A DNA stretch of 64,000 nt, from contig NZ_FQUV01000002.1 in NCBI RefSeq assembly GCF_900129235.1, forward strand, positions 496,001 through 560,000. The letters are read 5' to 3'. Shown here in pieces: positions 53,013-63,900 of this stretch (its first letter is position 1; the number at the start of each line of letters is the position of its first letter). The notes beneath the pieces are model-generated. The model had not been told where the DNA came from and did not search any database. It saw nothing but the letters and a program-made list of their open reading frames with translations. Origin of the DNA: Litoreibacter ascidiaceicola. Lineage in GTDB: Bacteria > Pseudomonadota > Alphaproteobacteria > Rhodobacterales > Rhodobacteraceae. The position numbers were made by a program, and so were the translations under genes.

Positions 53013-55471
53013 TCCGGCTGCAATGTGATCGTGCCGACTGCGCCAGCGCGCGCCAGTTCGGGGTCCAGCGACATGGGAATGTATTCCCCGCGCCGCCACA
53101 GCACGCCCAGATCGTCGTAATGGCGTGACAGCGGGTGACCGGATTGACCCGTCGCCATTACAAAGAGCGAGCTGTCAGGGTCGCCGAAATCATAGACCCC
53201 GCGATAGCCCGCCGCATGCACGTTCTGGAACGGCTCCGGCCCCTTGCCGGAGGTCCGCCCGCGCAGCAATGTGTTGTCCCCGCCCGAGGTCGATTGACGG
53301 ATATTCACGAAGGCCGACAGCAACGGAATACTGCCCAACACTTGGTGATCATGGGTCGCCTCATGCGCGTCGCCCCACCGCCAGCTTTCAATGGCAGTGC
53401 CGTATTTGTCGCTCAGCCACACCAATGCATCGTCCAAGGCCAGACGCGAGATATCGCTGCAGGTCTCGACGGGCGCCGATTGCAACACGTCGCACCAGAC
53501 CGAGGCCCCGTCCGCATCGCGGAACACGCGTTCGATGAACAGCGGCTCCACATGGGTGAACTCGGACTCAAGCGGGCCAAGCTCGTCGCGGATCAGCCGC
53601 GATTGCAGCGCGCGCAGCCACGCGGCGTAGATCAAGGGCTCGGGCAAATGCTCTGACATCTCGCCGTTCCATTCGGCCATCAGGTCCAGCGCGCGCTGCC
53701 GTTGCCGTTCCGGCGTGCCATCGGGCGCAGCCTCGCCGGTGAACCACAAATCGGCGGCGATCAGCGGCAACAAGGAGCGCGCGGTGAACGAGACCGTGTC
53801 CAGTTGCGCCTCGACGAAGCTGTCGCGGGTATGCACCTGACGGTTCAGCATCAGCCGCCGCCAGCGCTGCACGCGCTGCGTGTCGCCATAGGTGTAGCTG
53901 ACATGGTCGGGGAAGGGGCGTTCGATCACCTTGTTGTTGGTGTTGCCCAGAATGCCGCCCGCCGGACGGGTAAACTCGGGGTTCGACGCGTAGGGCATGA
54001 CCCCCAGCCAGCGGTTCTGCTCCAGCCAGCCCGGCGCAGGGATGCGCCCGCGCGACTGGTGCGCGGGGGTGCGACGCGGCACATGGCCGATGGTTTTCAG
54101 CGCGATGCCGTTCTGGTCCACGATCGTCAGGTTCTGCGCCGGGGCGACATAGTCCGACGCCGCTGAAATCACCTCCGCAGCGCTACCCGCCCGCATGATC
54201 CGGAGCGCGGCCTGAATGGAGGTGTCTTCGTCCGTCAGCAAGGTCCAGCTTAGCGCAGCCTCATGGCCCAAGGGTGTGATCGTGCCAAGGTTGTAATGCG
54301 TGTCCGGCAGCACGGGGCCGTTATCGGTCCAGCGCAGGCTGATGGTCTCGGACATCGCGTCCTTGACCTCGATGATCGACTGGCCGGTGCGGAACGGCTT
54401 GTAGCCGTCCGGTGTCAGGTATTCGTTCGGGTTGTCGGGGTTGAGCTTTTCGATCAGCAGGTCCTGATCGTCGACATAGGCCGTGGTTAGCCCCCAGCCC
54501 ACCTTGTCGGAGCGCCCCGTGAGCACCACTGGCATCCCCGGAATGGTGCCGCCAATCACGCCGCCCGAGGCCAGATCCAGCCGCGCCAGATACCAGATCG
54601 ACGGGGCCGACAGGCCCAGATGCGGATCGTTGGCCAGCAATGTGCCACCCGCAGCAGACCGCTCCGGTGCAGCGGCGAAGGCGTTCGATGCGCCGGCCAG
54701 TTCACGCTCGGGGAAAGGCGACAGCGGGTCTTTCGGCCCGCTGGTATTGGCGGCATAACGCGGCAGGCCAAGCCCTTGCATCAGACCCGCGTAATCCAGC
54801 GCGGCAATGCCCTTGCCGGGGGTGTCGGGCAGCAGGTCACGCACCCGTTCCGGTGTCAGCAGCAGCGAGGCACGGGCGCGAATGACTTCTTCCTCCAGAT
54901 GGCCGGACAGCTGCAACCCCATGATCTTGATGACGGCGATGCTGTCGGCGGGCTGCCACGGGGCAATCTGTGGCGAGAAGATGAAAAACTCCGGTGCGCC
55001 ACGGCCCAAGGCCTGTTGGTTCACCGTGCGCAGCCATGCGTTGACACCTGCCGAATACGCCTCAAGCGCGGCCGTGGTATCCGCATCCTGCGCGGCGACC
55101 GAGCGTTGCGCGAGGCCGTAAAGATCAAGCCGCCGGATCAGCTTGTCGACATTCAACGTACGCTCCCCGAACAGCTCGCTCAGGCGACCTTGTGCGGTGC
55201 GGCGCAGCATGACCATTTGCCACAAACGGTCTTGGGCATGGGCAAAGCCGAGGCCGAAATACACATCTTCATCCGCGTCGGCGAAGATATGCGGAACACC
55301 GGAATTGTTGCGGATAATCTCGACCTCACCGCTGATCGCAGGCACGGAATACTCGGCGTTGTAGTCCACCAGAGACCGCGACGCGAGGTAGTACACCGCC
55401 GCCAGAGCAAGTCCCGCCAGCAGCGCAAGCAGCATGAAAAGCCGCAACGACCATTTGAATATCAGACCCAT
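53009..55471 (-). CDS. Penicillin acylase family hydrolase
   Basis: An N-terminal-nucleophile amidase of 820 residues. It has a membrane-anchor or signal segment at about 8-28 (FMLLALLAGLALAAVYYLA). An N-terminal alpha-chain part follows (GVPHIFADADEDVYFGLGFAHAQDRLWQMV, visible as FGLGFAHAQDRLWQM), then the serine nucleophile in GASNAFAAAP (about 262) where maturation cuts, and LLANDPHLGL. Relatives cleave penicillin or acyl-homoserine lactones; the substrate is not predictable. Followed, overlapping, by the phosphatase gene. Confidence 0.9.
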   Translation of the reverse strand: MGLIFKWSLRLFMLLALLAGLALAAVYYLASRSLVDYNAEYSVPAISGEVEIIRNNSGVPHIFADADEDVYFGLGFAHAQDRLWQMVMLRRTAQGRLSELFGERTLNVDKLIRRLDLYGLAQRSVAAQDADTTAALEAYSAGVNAWLRTVNQQALGRGAPEFFIFSPQIAPWQPADSIAVIKIMGLQLSGHLEEEVIRARASLLLTPERVRDLLPDTPGKGIAALDYAGLMQGLGLPRYAANTSGPKDPLSPFPERELAGASNAFAAAPERSAAGGTLLANDPHLGLSAPSIWYLARLDLASGGVIGGTIPGMPVVLTGRSDKVGWGLTTAYVDDQDLLIEKLNPDNPNEYLTPDGYKPFRTGQSIIEVKDAMSETISLRWTDNGPVLPDTHYNLGTITPLGHEAALSWTLLTDEDTSIQAALRIMRAGSAAEVISAASDYVAPAQNLTIVDQNGIALKTIGHVPRRTPAHQSRGRIPAPGWLEQNRWLGVMPYASNPEFTRPAGGILGNTNNKVIERPFPDHVSYTYGDTQRVQRWRRLMLNRQVHTRDSFVEAQLDTVSFTARSLLPLIAADLWFTGEAAPDGTPERQRQRALDLMAEWNGEMSEHLPEPLIYAAWLRALQSRLIRDELGPLESEFTHVEPLFIERVFRDADGASVWCDVLQSAPVETCSDISRLALDDALVWLSDKYGTAIESWRWGDAHEATHDHQVLGSIPLLSAFVNIRQSTSGGDNTLLRGRTSGKGPEPFQNVHAAGYRGVYDFGDPDSSLFVMATGQSGHPLSRHYDDLGVLWRRGEYIPMSLDPELARAGAVGTITLQPE

Positions 55472-55572
55472 TGACCCGCCATGCTTATGCGCCTTGCTAT
55501 TGACGCCTCAGCCCCTGTCGTTACATCGGTTGGCAGGCATAATCAAACAGATGAAACAGGGAGGGCCCTCAC

Positions 55573-56448
55573 ATGGCCAAAGTTAGTTTTCTAGGGTTGG
55601 GCGTCATGGGCTACCCGATGGCGGGGCATCTGGCAAAGGCGGGCCATGAGGTGACCGTTTACAACCGCACCTCGGCCAAGGCCGAGAAATGGGCGTCCGA
55701 GCATGGCGGCAGCTTTGCAGCCACCCCGCGCGAAGCGGCAGAGGGTGCGGATTTCGTGATGGCCTGTGTCGGCAATGACGACGATTTGCGCGCGGTGTGT
55801 CTGGGCGACGACGGGGCGTTCGCAGGCATGTCCGCCGGCTCGATCTTTGTGGACCACACCACCGTGTCCGCCAAAGTCACCCGCGAGCTGTATGCCGTGG
55901 CAGACGCCAAGCAGATCAGCTTTGTCGATGCGCCGGTGTCCGGCGGGCAAGCCGGAGCCGAGAACGGCCAGCTGGGTGTCATGTGCGGCGGCGACCAAGG
56001 CGCTTATGACCGCGCGGAGCCTGTGATCGACGCCTATGCTAAGGCCTGCAAGCGACTGGGCGAAAACGGGGCAGGGCAGTTGACCAAGATGGTCAACCAG
56101 ATCTGCATCGCGGGACTGGTCCAAGGCCTGTCCGAGGCGCTGCATTTCGCCGACAAGGCGGGGCTGGACGGAAAAGCGGTGGTCGAGGTGATCTCCCAAG
56201 GCGCGGCAGGATCATGGCAGATGTCGAACCGCTTCGAGACGATGATCGACGACGAATTCAACCACGGCTTCGCGGTCGACTGGATGCGCAAGGATTTGGG
56301 GATTTGCCTCGACACGGCGGATGAAAACGGCGCGTCCCTGCCGGTGACGGCGCTGGTGGACCAGTTCTACAAGGACGTCCAGAAGCTGGGCGGCGGACGT
56401 TGGGACACGTCGTCGCTGATCAAGCGGCTAAGGGCGCTGGACGGGTAG
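55573..56448 (+). CDS. NAD(P)-dependent beta-hydroxyacid dehydrogenase
   Basis: A 291-residue member of the 3-hydroxyisobutyrate dehydrogenase family. Rossmann motif LGLGVMGYPMAGHL (residues 7-20), substrate loop FVDAPVSGGQAGAENGQL (about 117-134) and catalytic lysine in AGQLTKMVNQ (about 175). Substrate may be hydroxyisobutyrate, tartronate semialdehyde or similar. Confidence 0.9.
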   Translation: MAKVSFLGLGVMGYPMAGHLAKAGHEVTVYNRTSAKAEKWASEHGGSFAATPREAAEGADFVMACVGNDDDLRAVCLGDDGAFAGMSAGSIFVDHTTVSAKVTRELYAVADAKQISFVDAPVSGGQAGAENGQLGVMCGGDQGAYDRAEPVIDAYAKACKRLGENGAGQLTKMVNQICIAGLVQGLSEALHFADKAGLDGKAVVEVISQGAAGSWQMSNRFETMIDDEFNHGFAVDWMRKDLGICLDTADENGASLPVTALVDQFYKDVQKLGGGRWDTSSLIKRLRALDG

Positions 56449-56489
56449 GGGCCTCGGTCGTGCAACTTAACCGTGACTGTTTTCCACGC

Positions 56490-58127
56490 CTACTGGCAAC
56501 GCTGCACATACAGATCGCAGAATTTGCAATTGCGGGCATTGCTGAAGAAGTTGCCCTGCGAGCCGCGGCGGCAGGTGCGGGTGGCGCATTGGCGGTTGGC
56601 GGCGCAGAATTGCTTGTACTTGGCCGCAGGCTTGGAGACTTTCGTTTGCGCAGGGGCCGGGGCGGGCGCTGGCTGGACCACCTTGGGAGCCGGGGCTGGC
56701 GCAGGCTGGGCCGCCTTGGGTGCCGCCGCCACGGGTTTCGGGCGGGTTCTGACCGGCGTTTTCGCCTTGGTTTTGGTCCGCGTCGCGGCTGGTTTCGGCG
56801 GGGTTACCCGCGAGGCCTGGGTGTTGCGCCAGATGGCAAGCTCTTCTTCCCCGATCCGCGCACGCAACGCCGTTATCAGCGACAATGTCGGCTGCCCCCG
56901 CACCGGCAACGCTTCCTCGCGCTCGAACACGCGGATCGCGGCCTTGGTCTTGCGGCCGGCCACCCCGTCGGCGCGGCCCAGACTGTGTCCGAGGGCCGAC
57001 AAGCGTTCCTGCAATTCCACGATCTCGTCGCGGGTCAGGGCGCGGTCGATCTCTTGCGCCTTCGGCTGAAGCCGAACTTGCGGCTCCTCGGGCGTCAGAA
57101 CCTCGCCGCCCGCCCGCGCGATACGGGCACGGGCCAATTCGGCAAAGAAGCCCTCGGGGTATTTCTGTAGATAGGTTTGCAGCTCTTCCACCGCATGCTG
57201 GTCGGAGATGGATTTCCAGAACACAATCTCGGCGGCGCTGGTATCCGGCACGTCCTCCACCACATCTTCCATGATCACAAAGGCGGGTTGCGTGGCGTTC
57301 CCGCCATCCGGATCATTAAGATAAATCTCGTCGGCAGAAAGCGAGCCGTAGACAAAAGGCTCCTGCTGCCCGCCCGTCGAGGCCAGCACCTTATCGCGCA
57401 CCTGCCGCATCATCAGCCCGACTTCCAGCTTGGGCGTCTTCAGCGAGGAGATCAGCGCATCCGCATAGGGGCTGTTGCGCCCTTTGCCGTCGGCGGCGGT
57501 CGTGCCTTCCTTGGCGGCGTAGGCGACAAGGGTGTTCTTCGACGGCTCAACAGCCGTCAGCCCGCGCCCGATGGAGCGGTTGGGATTGTTACGTTTCATC
57601 GACGCGGCAAATGGATTGTTCCGGCAGGCATCCACGATGACCATGCTCAACTGGTCCGCGCCGCTGGCGGCAAAGATCATGGTTTCCAACTTCACCGCCT
57701 CGAAATTGATATCGGAATCGGTTTCCAGAACGGCATCCACCGGCAGCAGGTAGTTCACACGGTCGATCTCGATGCCGTGGCCTGCAAAATAGATCAGGGC
57801 CACATCTGCCTCGCTGGCGCGGCGGCGAAAGCCCCGCAGCGTGTCGAGCATGGTGCCTTGGGTCAGGTCGGTGTGCAGCAGCACCTCGAAGCCGACCTGC
57901 TTGAGGGCGGCGGCCATATCCTGAGAGTCGTTGCGCGGGTTTTTCAGCTCCGCCACGTTCTTGTAGGCCGCGTTGCCGATTATCAGCGCAATGCGTTTTT
58001 CGGCGCTGCCGTCCTGCGCTTGGGCTTGCGACGACAGCAACAGGGCGAGCGCCAGAACAGCCAAAAGCCGCACGCGCCGAAGCGCGCGGGTGAAATGTCG
58101 TGCAAACTGGGTAACGCCGGTCCTCAT
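56490..58127 (-). CDS. Caspase-like (peptidase C14) protein with peptidoglycan-binding domain
   Basis: A 545-residue exported protein. The signal segment is LAVLALALLLSSQAQAQ (about 22-38). The caspase-like p20 domain carries the histidine H117 in YFAGHGIEI and cysteine C168 in IVDACRNNP. A short linker leads to a PG_binding_1 domain (about 391-450), a Pro/Ala/Lys-rich stretch (about 468-508) and a cysteine-rich tail (six or so cysteines, KQFCAAN to CDLYVQRC). I start at MRTGVTQF (58127). The target is unknown. Confidence 0.88.
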   Translation of the reverse strand: MRTGVTQFARHFTRALRRVRLLAVLALALLLSSQAQAQDGSAEKRIALIIGNAAYKNVAELKNPRNDSQDMAAALKQVGFEVLLHTDLTQGTMLDTLRGFRRRASEADVALIYFAGHGIEIDRVNYLLPVDAVLETDSDINFEAVKLETMIFAASGADQLSMVIVDACRNNPFAASMKRNNPNRSIGRGLTAVEPSKNTLVAYAAKEGTTAADGKGRNSPYADALISSLKTPKLEVGLMMRQVRDKVLASTGGQQEPFVYGSLSADEIYLNDPDGGNATQPAFVIMEDVVEDVPDTSAAEIVFWKSISDQHAVEELQTYLQKYPEGFFAELARARIARAGGEVLTPEEPQVRLQPKAQEIDRALTRDEIVELQERLSALGHSLGRADGVAGRKTKAAIRVFEREEALPVRGQPTLSLITALRARIGEEELAIWRNTQASRVTPPKPAATRTKTKAKTPVRTRPKPVAAAPKAAQPAPAPAPKVVQPAPAPAPAQTKVSKPAAKYKQFCAANRQCATRTCRRGSQGNFFSNARNCKFCDLYVQRCQ

Positions 58128-58191
58128 TGACCTAGCGTAACACGCTAGGCCATATCTCACCAAGAACCTTAATTCCGGAGGGTTTAACCGC

Positions 58192-58749
58192 TTACGGAAT
58201 GATGCGGTTGTACTTGTTGCCTTCAACCTGTGCGCCGGCGATCAGGCCGGATTGGCCAAAGACCACGGCAATCACCGGGGTCAGGGCAGTTGTCGTGTCG
58301 ACACCCAGATTGCCCGCGTCATTGGCCACCGCATACCGCGCATCCGCGCCCAGGGTCCAGCCGGGAGAGCGGCGGAAGTCGGACAGGGCTTGCTCGGTCA
58401 TGAAGAACAGGGCGTGAGAATATTGCTGCGCCCCGATCTGGAAGCCGAAGCTGGCGGCGGTGGTCGAGTAGTAATCCACGGTCACATCATTGACCCGCAG
58501 CGCGCCGCGCCCGTAGGAGCCGCCAACGCCAAAGCCCGCCTCGGAGACCAGCGGCATCATCAAAATGCCGGTGGCCTTGTTGGACAGGTCGGTCGTTCCG
58601 CCGACATTGTTATACATAAAGTCAAACGCGCTATCCACGCGGGCGTCGATTTTCGAGCCACCTTGGGAGTTTACGCCATTGCCGCAGGCCGCCAACATGG
58701 TTGCGCTGCCGGAAGTCGCAAGAAAATTGCGCCGAGTGAGAATGCTCAT
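58192..58749 (-). CDS. SYLF/YSC84-type lipoprotein
   Basis: A 185-residue protein with a Tat signal that ends in a lipobox (TRRNFLATSGSATMLAACG, cysteine about 22), followed by a SYLF-type domain that includes GILMMPLVSEAGFGVGGSYG and FGFQIGAQQYSHALFFMTEQ. SYLF domains bind lipids in eukaryotes; bacterial role unknown. It lies upstream of the caspase-like gene on the same strand, 64 nt apart. Confidence 0.85.
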   Translation of the reverse strand: MSILTRRNFLATSGSATMLAACGNGVNSQGGSKIDARVDSAFDFMYNNVGGTTDLSNKATGILMMPLVSEAGFGVGGSYGRGALRVNDVTVDYYSTTAASFGFQIGAQQYSHALFFMTEQALSDFRRSPGWTLGADARYAVANDAGNLGVDTTTALTPVIAVVFGQSGLIAGAQVEGNKYNRIIP

Positions 58750-58877
58750 GGGATCCGCCTATATTTAATTTACTGCCGTTGACCTCTGAAATTCGGGCCT
58801 TGTGGATAAATTACGGCAAGCCGTGCGCGATGTCACGCAAATTGCGCCCCTTATGGGCGGGGGACCGCCGAGCGTGC

Positions 58878-59264
58878 TTAGTCGCGGTCCGCGAACATTT
58901 GCAAGATCGCGGCGTAGGCCTCGGGCGGGGCAATCGTGAATACGCCCGCATTGCCCGCATCAAACGCGGCGCGCCATGTCTGGTAGCCTTCGGCGAACCC
59001 CTCGGAGGGCGAGACCCCGTCCATCACCAACTCGCCCGTGCCATCCGCGTTGAAGGCGGTTTCGGCAATCGGTGTGTGGTCGACGTCCGGCCAGTCCAGC
59101 TTGCGCGCGTCCTCGTCGGGGGTCATGGAGACCGACAGCACCGCCGAGTTGGACGCATCCGCCCCCAGATCGGTGGCGGTGTCGATGCGCCCGATGGTGA
59201 CGATCAGTTGCGGGTGCTCTTGCGTCTCGGGGAAAGTCCAGACCTGACCGACAGCATAACTCAT
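58878..59264 (-). CDS. Hypothetical protein coupled to hemB
   Basis: A 128-residue protein without recognised domain. It opens MSYAVGQVWTF and contains beta-type sequence with PQLIVTIGRID. Its ATG overlaps the hemB stop (ATGA), so it is translated from the same message. No signal peptide or membrane segment. Confidence 0.62.
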   Translation of the reverse strand: MSYAVGQVWTFPETQEHPQLIVTIGRIDTATDLGADASNSAVLSVSMTPDEDARKLDWPDVDHTPIAETAFNADGTGELVMDGVSPSEGFAEGYQTWRAAFDAGNAGVFTIAPPEAYAAILQMFADRD

Positions 59265-60265
59265 CCGTTCAACAGCTTTGCGGCGCGGGGGGCAAAGTAG
59301 GTCAGGATGCCGTCGCACCCTGCGCGTTTGAAGCCGATCAGGCTTTCCATCATCACTTGTTCTTCATTGATCCAGCCATTGGCCCCGGCCCCCGCAATCA
59401 TCGCGTATTCGCCGCTAACTTGATAGGCATAGGTCGGCACCCCGAACTGGTCTTTCACACGGCGGCAGATGTCCAGATAGGGCATGCCCGGCTTGACCAT
59501 CACCATATCCGCGCCCTCCGCCAGATCACGGGCCACAAGGCGCAGGGCCTCGTCGGAATTGGCGGGGTTCATCTGGTAGGTTTTCTTGTCCCCAACCAAA
59601 GCGCCGGACGCGCCCACGGCATCCCGGAACGGACCATAGAAGGCAGAGGCGTATTTGGCCGAATAGCTGAGGATCGCTATGTCTTGGAAACCGTCAGCCT
59701 CCAGCGCGCGGCGCATGGCGCCAATGCGGCCATCCATCATGTCGGACGGGCCGAGGATGTCCGAGCCCGCCGCCGCCTGTGCCAGCGCCATTTTCACCAA
59801 GGCCTCTACGGTCTCGTCATTGACGATCACCCCGTCGCGGACGATGCCGTCATGGCCGTTGGCGTTATACGGGTCCAGCGCCACGTCGGTCATCACGACG
59901 ACCTCCGGCACCGCCGATTTGATCGCTGCCGTGGCGCGGTTGGACAGGTTGTCGGCGGACCATGCGAGCTTGCAGTCTTCGGTTTTGAACGACGCTTCCA
60001 CATAGGGAAAAATGCAGATTGCGGGGATACCCAGATCGCGGGCTTCCTTGGCCGCATTCACCGCGCGGTCAATCGTCAGGCGCGACACGCCGGGCATGGA
60101 GGGGATGGGATGGGCGTCGTTGTCGCCCTCCATCACGAAGATCGGCCAGATCAGATCATCCACCGACAGCACGTTCTCGGCGGCCAGCCCACGCAAGGCA
60201 GGATTGCGCCGCAAACGGCGCAAGCGGGTGGACGGGAAGGGCGCGTTGATGGGGGTGAGGGACAT
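59261..60265 (-). CDS. hemB: Delta-aminolevulinic acid dehydratase (porphobilinogen synthase)
   Basis: Condenses two aminolevulinate molecules into porphobilinogen in haem and (bacterio)chlorophyll synthesis. 334 residues from MSLTPINA. Schiff-base lysines are in LSYSAKYASAFYGPFRDA and MVMVKPGMPYLDI; the metal-site region has VALDPYNANGHDGI, where the second-half cysteines of zinc-type enzymes are replaced, as in magnesium-dependent forms. An earlier ATG would add 14 residues. Confidence 0.94.
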   Translation of the reverse strand: MSLTPINAPFPSTRLRRLRRNPALRGLAAENVLSVDDLIWPIFVMEGDNDAHPIPSMPGVSRLTIDRAVNAAKEARDLGIPAICIFPYVEASFKTEDCKLAWSADNLSNRATAAIKSAVPEVVVMTDVALDPYNANGHDGIVRDGVIVNDETVEALVKMALAQAAAGSDILGPSDMMDGRIGAMRRALEADGFQDIAILSYSAKYASAFYGPFRDAVGASGALVGDKKTYQMNPANSDEALRLVARDLAEGADMVMVKPGMPYLDICRRVKDQFGVPTYAYQVSGEYAMIAGAGANGWINEEQVMMESLIGFKRAGCDGILTYFAPRAAKLLNG

Positions 60266-60438
60266 GGCAGAACGGCTTTCGTCGTGGGATTTCGCCAGTG
60301 GTCGCATGATATCCGTACCGCCTCAAGCCCCACGCCCCAATCGGTGCCTGAAAACCCGCAGCCTTGGTCTTTCCATCGCCTTAATCCGCGACTAGGGTGC
60401 GCGCTCACGACAACTCCGACCAAAGAGGCGCCTCAAGC

Positions 60439-60960
60439 GTGGATTTTTACTCAACCGCTTTCGAGCTGATCGACATGCGCTCTTTCTCCAACCTGTGGTT
60501 CTGGATCATGCTGGCCTACGCGTGGAGCGCTGCGTCGCATTACGTGATCGGTGTGCCTTATGACGTGGTTGCCCGCGCTGTGAAATATGGCGGGCAGGTG
60601 GAACAGGACCTGAAAGACCTTGTCCGCGTCAACGCCAACCGTCTGACCTATATCGCAGACACGGCTGGTAACTGGTTGGTAGGGTTTGGTTTTTTCGCCC
60701 TGACCGCACTGGCCCTGCTGGGCTTCTACTACGGGCTGGAGTTCTCGCAGGCGCTGTTCCTGATCTTTGCGCCAATGTCGCTGGTGTTCGCGCTGTCGGT
60801 GCGTTGCGCGCGGCGGATCAACCACAGCTCGCTTGCCGATATTCGCCTGAAACTGCGCCGCCAGAGGCTGACCATTCAGGTGATCGGGATGCTGTCGATC
60901 CTTGTGACGTCGATGTGGGGGATGTTCCACAACCTGTCCGTGGGCGTGCTGGGCGGTTGA
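60439..60960 (+). CDS. Membrane protein upstream of mfd
   Basis: A 173-residue protein with four hydrophobic segments: FSNLWFWIMLAYAWSAASHYVIGV (seen as WFWIMLAYAWSAASHYVIG), WLVGFGFFALTALALLGFYYG, ALFLIFAPMSLVFAL and VIGMLSILVTSMWGMF. I start at the GTG at 60439, with AGAGG upstream. Related proteins in Rhodobacterales are often labelled as a component of SufBCD, but from memory and without support. Divergent from hemB. Confidence 0.65.
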   Translation: MDFYSTAFELIDMRSFSNLWFWIMLAYAWSAASHYVIGVPYDVVARAVKYGGQVEQDLKDLVRVNANRLTYIADTAGNWLVGFGFFALTALALLGFYYGLEFSQALFLIFAPMSLVFALSVRCARRINHSSLADIRLKLRRQRLTIQVIGMLSILVTSMWGMFHNLSVGVLGG

Positions 60961-60991
60961 CACCCGCCCCCGATAACTTAGGTCAGCCGCC

Positions 60992-63900
60992 ATGGATATG
61001 ATCACAATTTCCGGCGCCCCCGAGGGCTTTGACGCGCAACTCTTGCTCAAAGAGTTGAAGCGCGGCCCCGTGGTGCATGTGGCCCGCGACGACAAGCGCA
61101 TGGCCGCGATGCGCACGGCCTTGGCCTTTTTCGCACCCGAGGTGCCGGTGCTGGATTTCCCCGCCTGGGATTGCCTGCCTTACGACCGCGTGTCGCCCAA
61201 CGCCGATGTGGCCGCCGCGCGGATGGCGACTTTGGCGGGGTTGGCGGGTGGCATTCCGGGGCCGTTCATCCTGCTGACGACGCTGAACGCCGCGACCCAA
61301 TATGTGCCTGCGCGGGAGGTGTTAGCGGGCGCGTCCTTCGTGGCCGAGGTGGACCGCCAGATCAACGAAACCGCCTTGCGCGAATACCTTGTGCGCATGG
61401 GGTTCTCGCAAAGCCCCACGGTGATGGAGCCGGGCGACTACGCCATTCGCGGCGGCATCATCGACATCTACCCGCCCGGCGAATCCGGCCCTGTGCGGCT
61501 GGACCTGTTCGGCGACGTGCTGGACGGCGCGCGGCGGTTTGATCCGGCGACGCAACGCACGACCGAGAAGCTGACGCGGGTGGAGCTAGCGCCTGTCTCC
61601 GAAATCATTCTGGACGAGGCGGCGATCACGCGGTTCCGCCAGAACTACCGGATTGAATTCGGCGCGGCGGGGACGGATGACCCGCTGTATGAAGCAGTCT
61701 CGGCGGGGCGCAAGCATCAGGGCGTGGAGCATTGGCTGCCCTTCTTCCACGAGAAGCTGGAAACCATCTTCGACTATTTGCCCGACGCCGTTGTGGCGCT
61801 GGACGACCAGACTGCGCCCGCACGATTGGCGCGGTGGGAGAGCATTGCCGACCAGTATGAAAATCGCACCGAGGCGCTGAAATCCAAAGCGCGGATGGAC
61901 AGTGTTTATAAACCCGTGCCGCCGCAGCTTTTGTATCTGGACGACTCTGCGTTCAAGAAAGCGTTATCCAATACCCGCGTGCTGCAACTGGCGGTTCTGC
62001 CGCAAGCGACGGGCGCAGGTGTCGTGGATGCAGGCGGGCGCATCGGGCGCAACTTCGCGCCGGAGCGCCAAGCCGAAGACCGCAACATATTCAGCGCCTT
62101 GGCGGATCATGTAAATGCGCTCAAGGCAGAGCGTGCAGTGGTCATCGCCAGCTTCTCGGACGGGGCGCGGGAGCGGCTGCACGGGTTGCTGCAAGATCAG
62201 GATATCCACGACGTCAAGCTGGTCTCGTCGTTCAAGGATGTGCGCAAAAGCGGCGTTCATCTGACGGTCTGGGGGTTGGAACAGGGCTTCACCGCTGCGG
62301 GTCTTGCCGTGATCTCGGAGCAGGACGTACTGGGCGACCGTCTGATCCGCCGCGCCAAGAAAACCAAGCGGGCGGAGAACTTCCTGACCGAAGCGCAAGG
62401 GCTGTCGCTGGGAGAGCTGATCGTTCATGTGGACCACGGCATCGGGCGTTATATCGGCTTGGAAACCGTCACCGCCGCCGGTGCGCCGCACGAATGCATC
62501 CTGCTGGAATATGCGGGCGGGGACAGGCTGTATCTGCCGGTCGAGAACGTGGAACTTCTGTCGCGCTACGGCCACGAGGAAGGCTTGCTGGACAAGCTGG
62601 GCGGCGGTGCGTGGCAGGCCAAGAAGGCCCGCCTGAAACAGCGCATCCGCGATATGGCCGACCGCCTGATCCGCATCGCCGCCGAACGCGAACTGCGCCG
62701 TGCGCCAATTCTGGAAGCCCCTGCGGATATGTGGGAAGCCTTCTGCGCCCGCTTCCCCTACGAGGAAACCGAGGACCAGTTGACCACCATCGAGGCGGTG
62801 ATGGACGATCTGGCAAAGGGCCGCCCGATGGACCGCTTGGTCTGCGGCGATGTGGGCTTCGGAAAAACCGAAGTCGCCATGCGCGCGGCCTTCATCGCGG
62901 CGGCGTCGGGCTTGCAGGTGGCGGTTGTCGCGCCCACGACGCTGCTGTCGCGCCAGCACACGCAAAGCTTCAAAGACCGCTTCCGCGGCTTCCCGATCAA
63001 CGTGCGGCAATTGTCGCGCTTTGTCGGGACCAAGGAGGCCGCCGAGACCCGTAAAGGGCTGGCGGATGGCACCGTGGATATCGTCGTCGGCACCCATGCA
63101 GTGCTGTCGAAACAGGTCAATATCAAGAACCTTGGCCTGCTGATTATTGATGAAGAACAACACTTTGGCGTGCAACATAAAGAGCGGCTGAAGCAGTTGC
63201 GCTCGGACATTCACGTGCTGACCCTGTCGGCCACCCCGATCCCGCGCACGTTGCAGCTGAGCCTGTCGGGCGTGCGGGAGTTGTCGATCATCGGCACGCC
63301 GCCCATCGACCGGCTGGCGATCCGCACCTATGTGTCGGAATTTGACACCGTCACCATGCGCGAGGCGCTGTTGCGCGAACACTATCGCGGCGGGCAAAGC
63401 TTCTACGTCGTGCCGCGCGTCACCGATCTGCCGGATATCGAGGCGTGGATGAAAGAGCATGTGCCGGAGGTGACCTATCTGGTCGCCCACGGGCAGATGG
63501 CGCCGGGCGAGTTGGATAGCCGGATGAACGCCTTTTACGACGGCAAGTATGACGTTCTGCTGGCGACCACGATCATCGAATCCGGCATCGACATTCCGAC
63601 CGCCAACACGATGATCATCCACCGCGCGGATATGTTTGGCCTGAGCCAGCTTTACCAGATACGCGGACGGGTGGGGCGCTCGAAAACGCGGGCCTATGCC
63701 TATCTGACCACCAAGCCGCGCCAGAAACTGACGCCGACTGCCGAGAAACGGTTACGGGTGCTGGGGTCGATTGACAGCTTAGGGGCGGGCTTTAACATCG
63801 CCTCCCAAGACCTTGATATCAGGGGCGCAGGGAATGTTCTGGGCGAGGAGCAGTCCGGCAATATGCGCGAGGTTGGTTATGAGCTGTATCAGTCGATGCT

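Noticed and set aside
55591-56199. A 202-residue minus-strand frame
   Set aside because: Antisense to the hydroxyacid dehydrogenase and without family features.
61964-63622. A 552-residue minus-strand open frame
   Set aside because: Antisense to mfd, no recognisable domain, same GC artefact.
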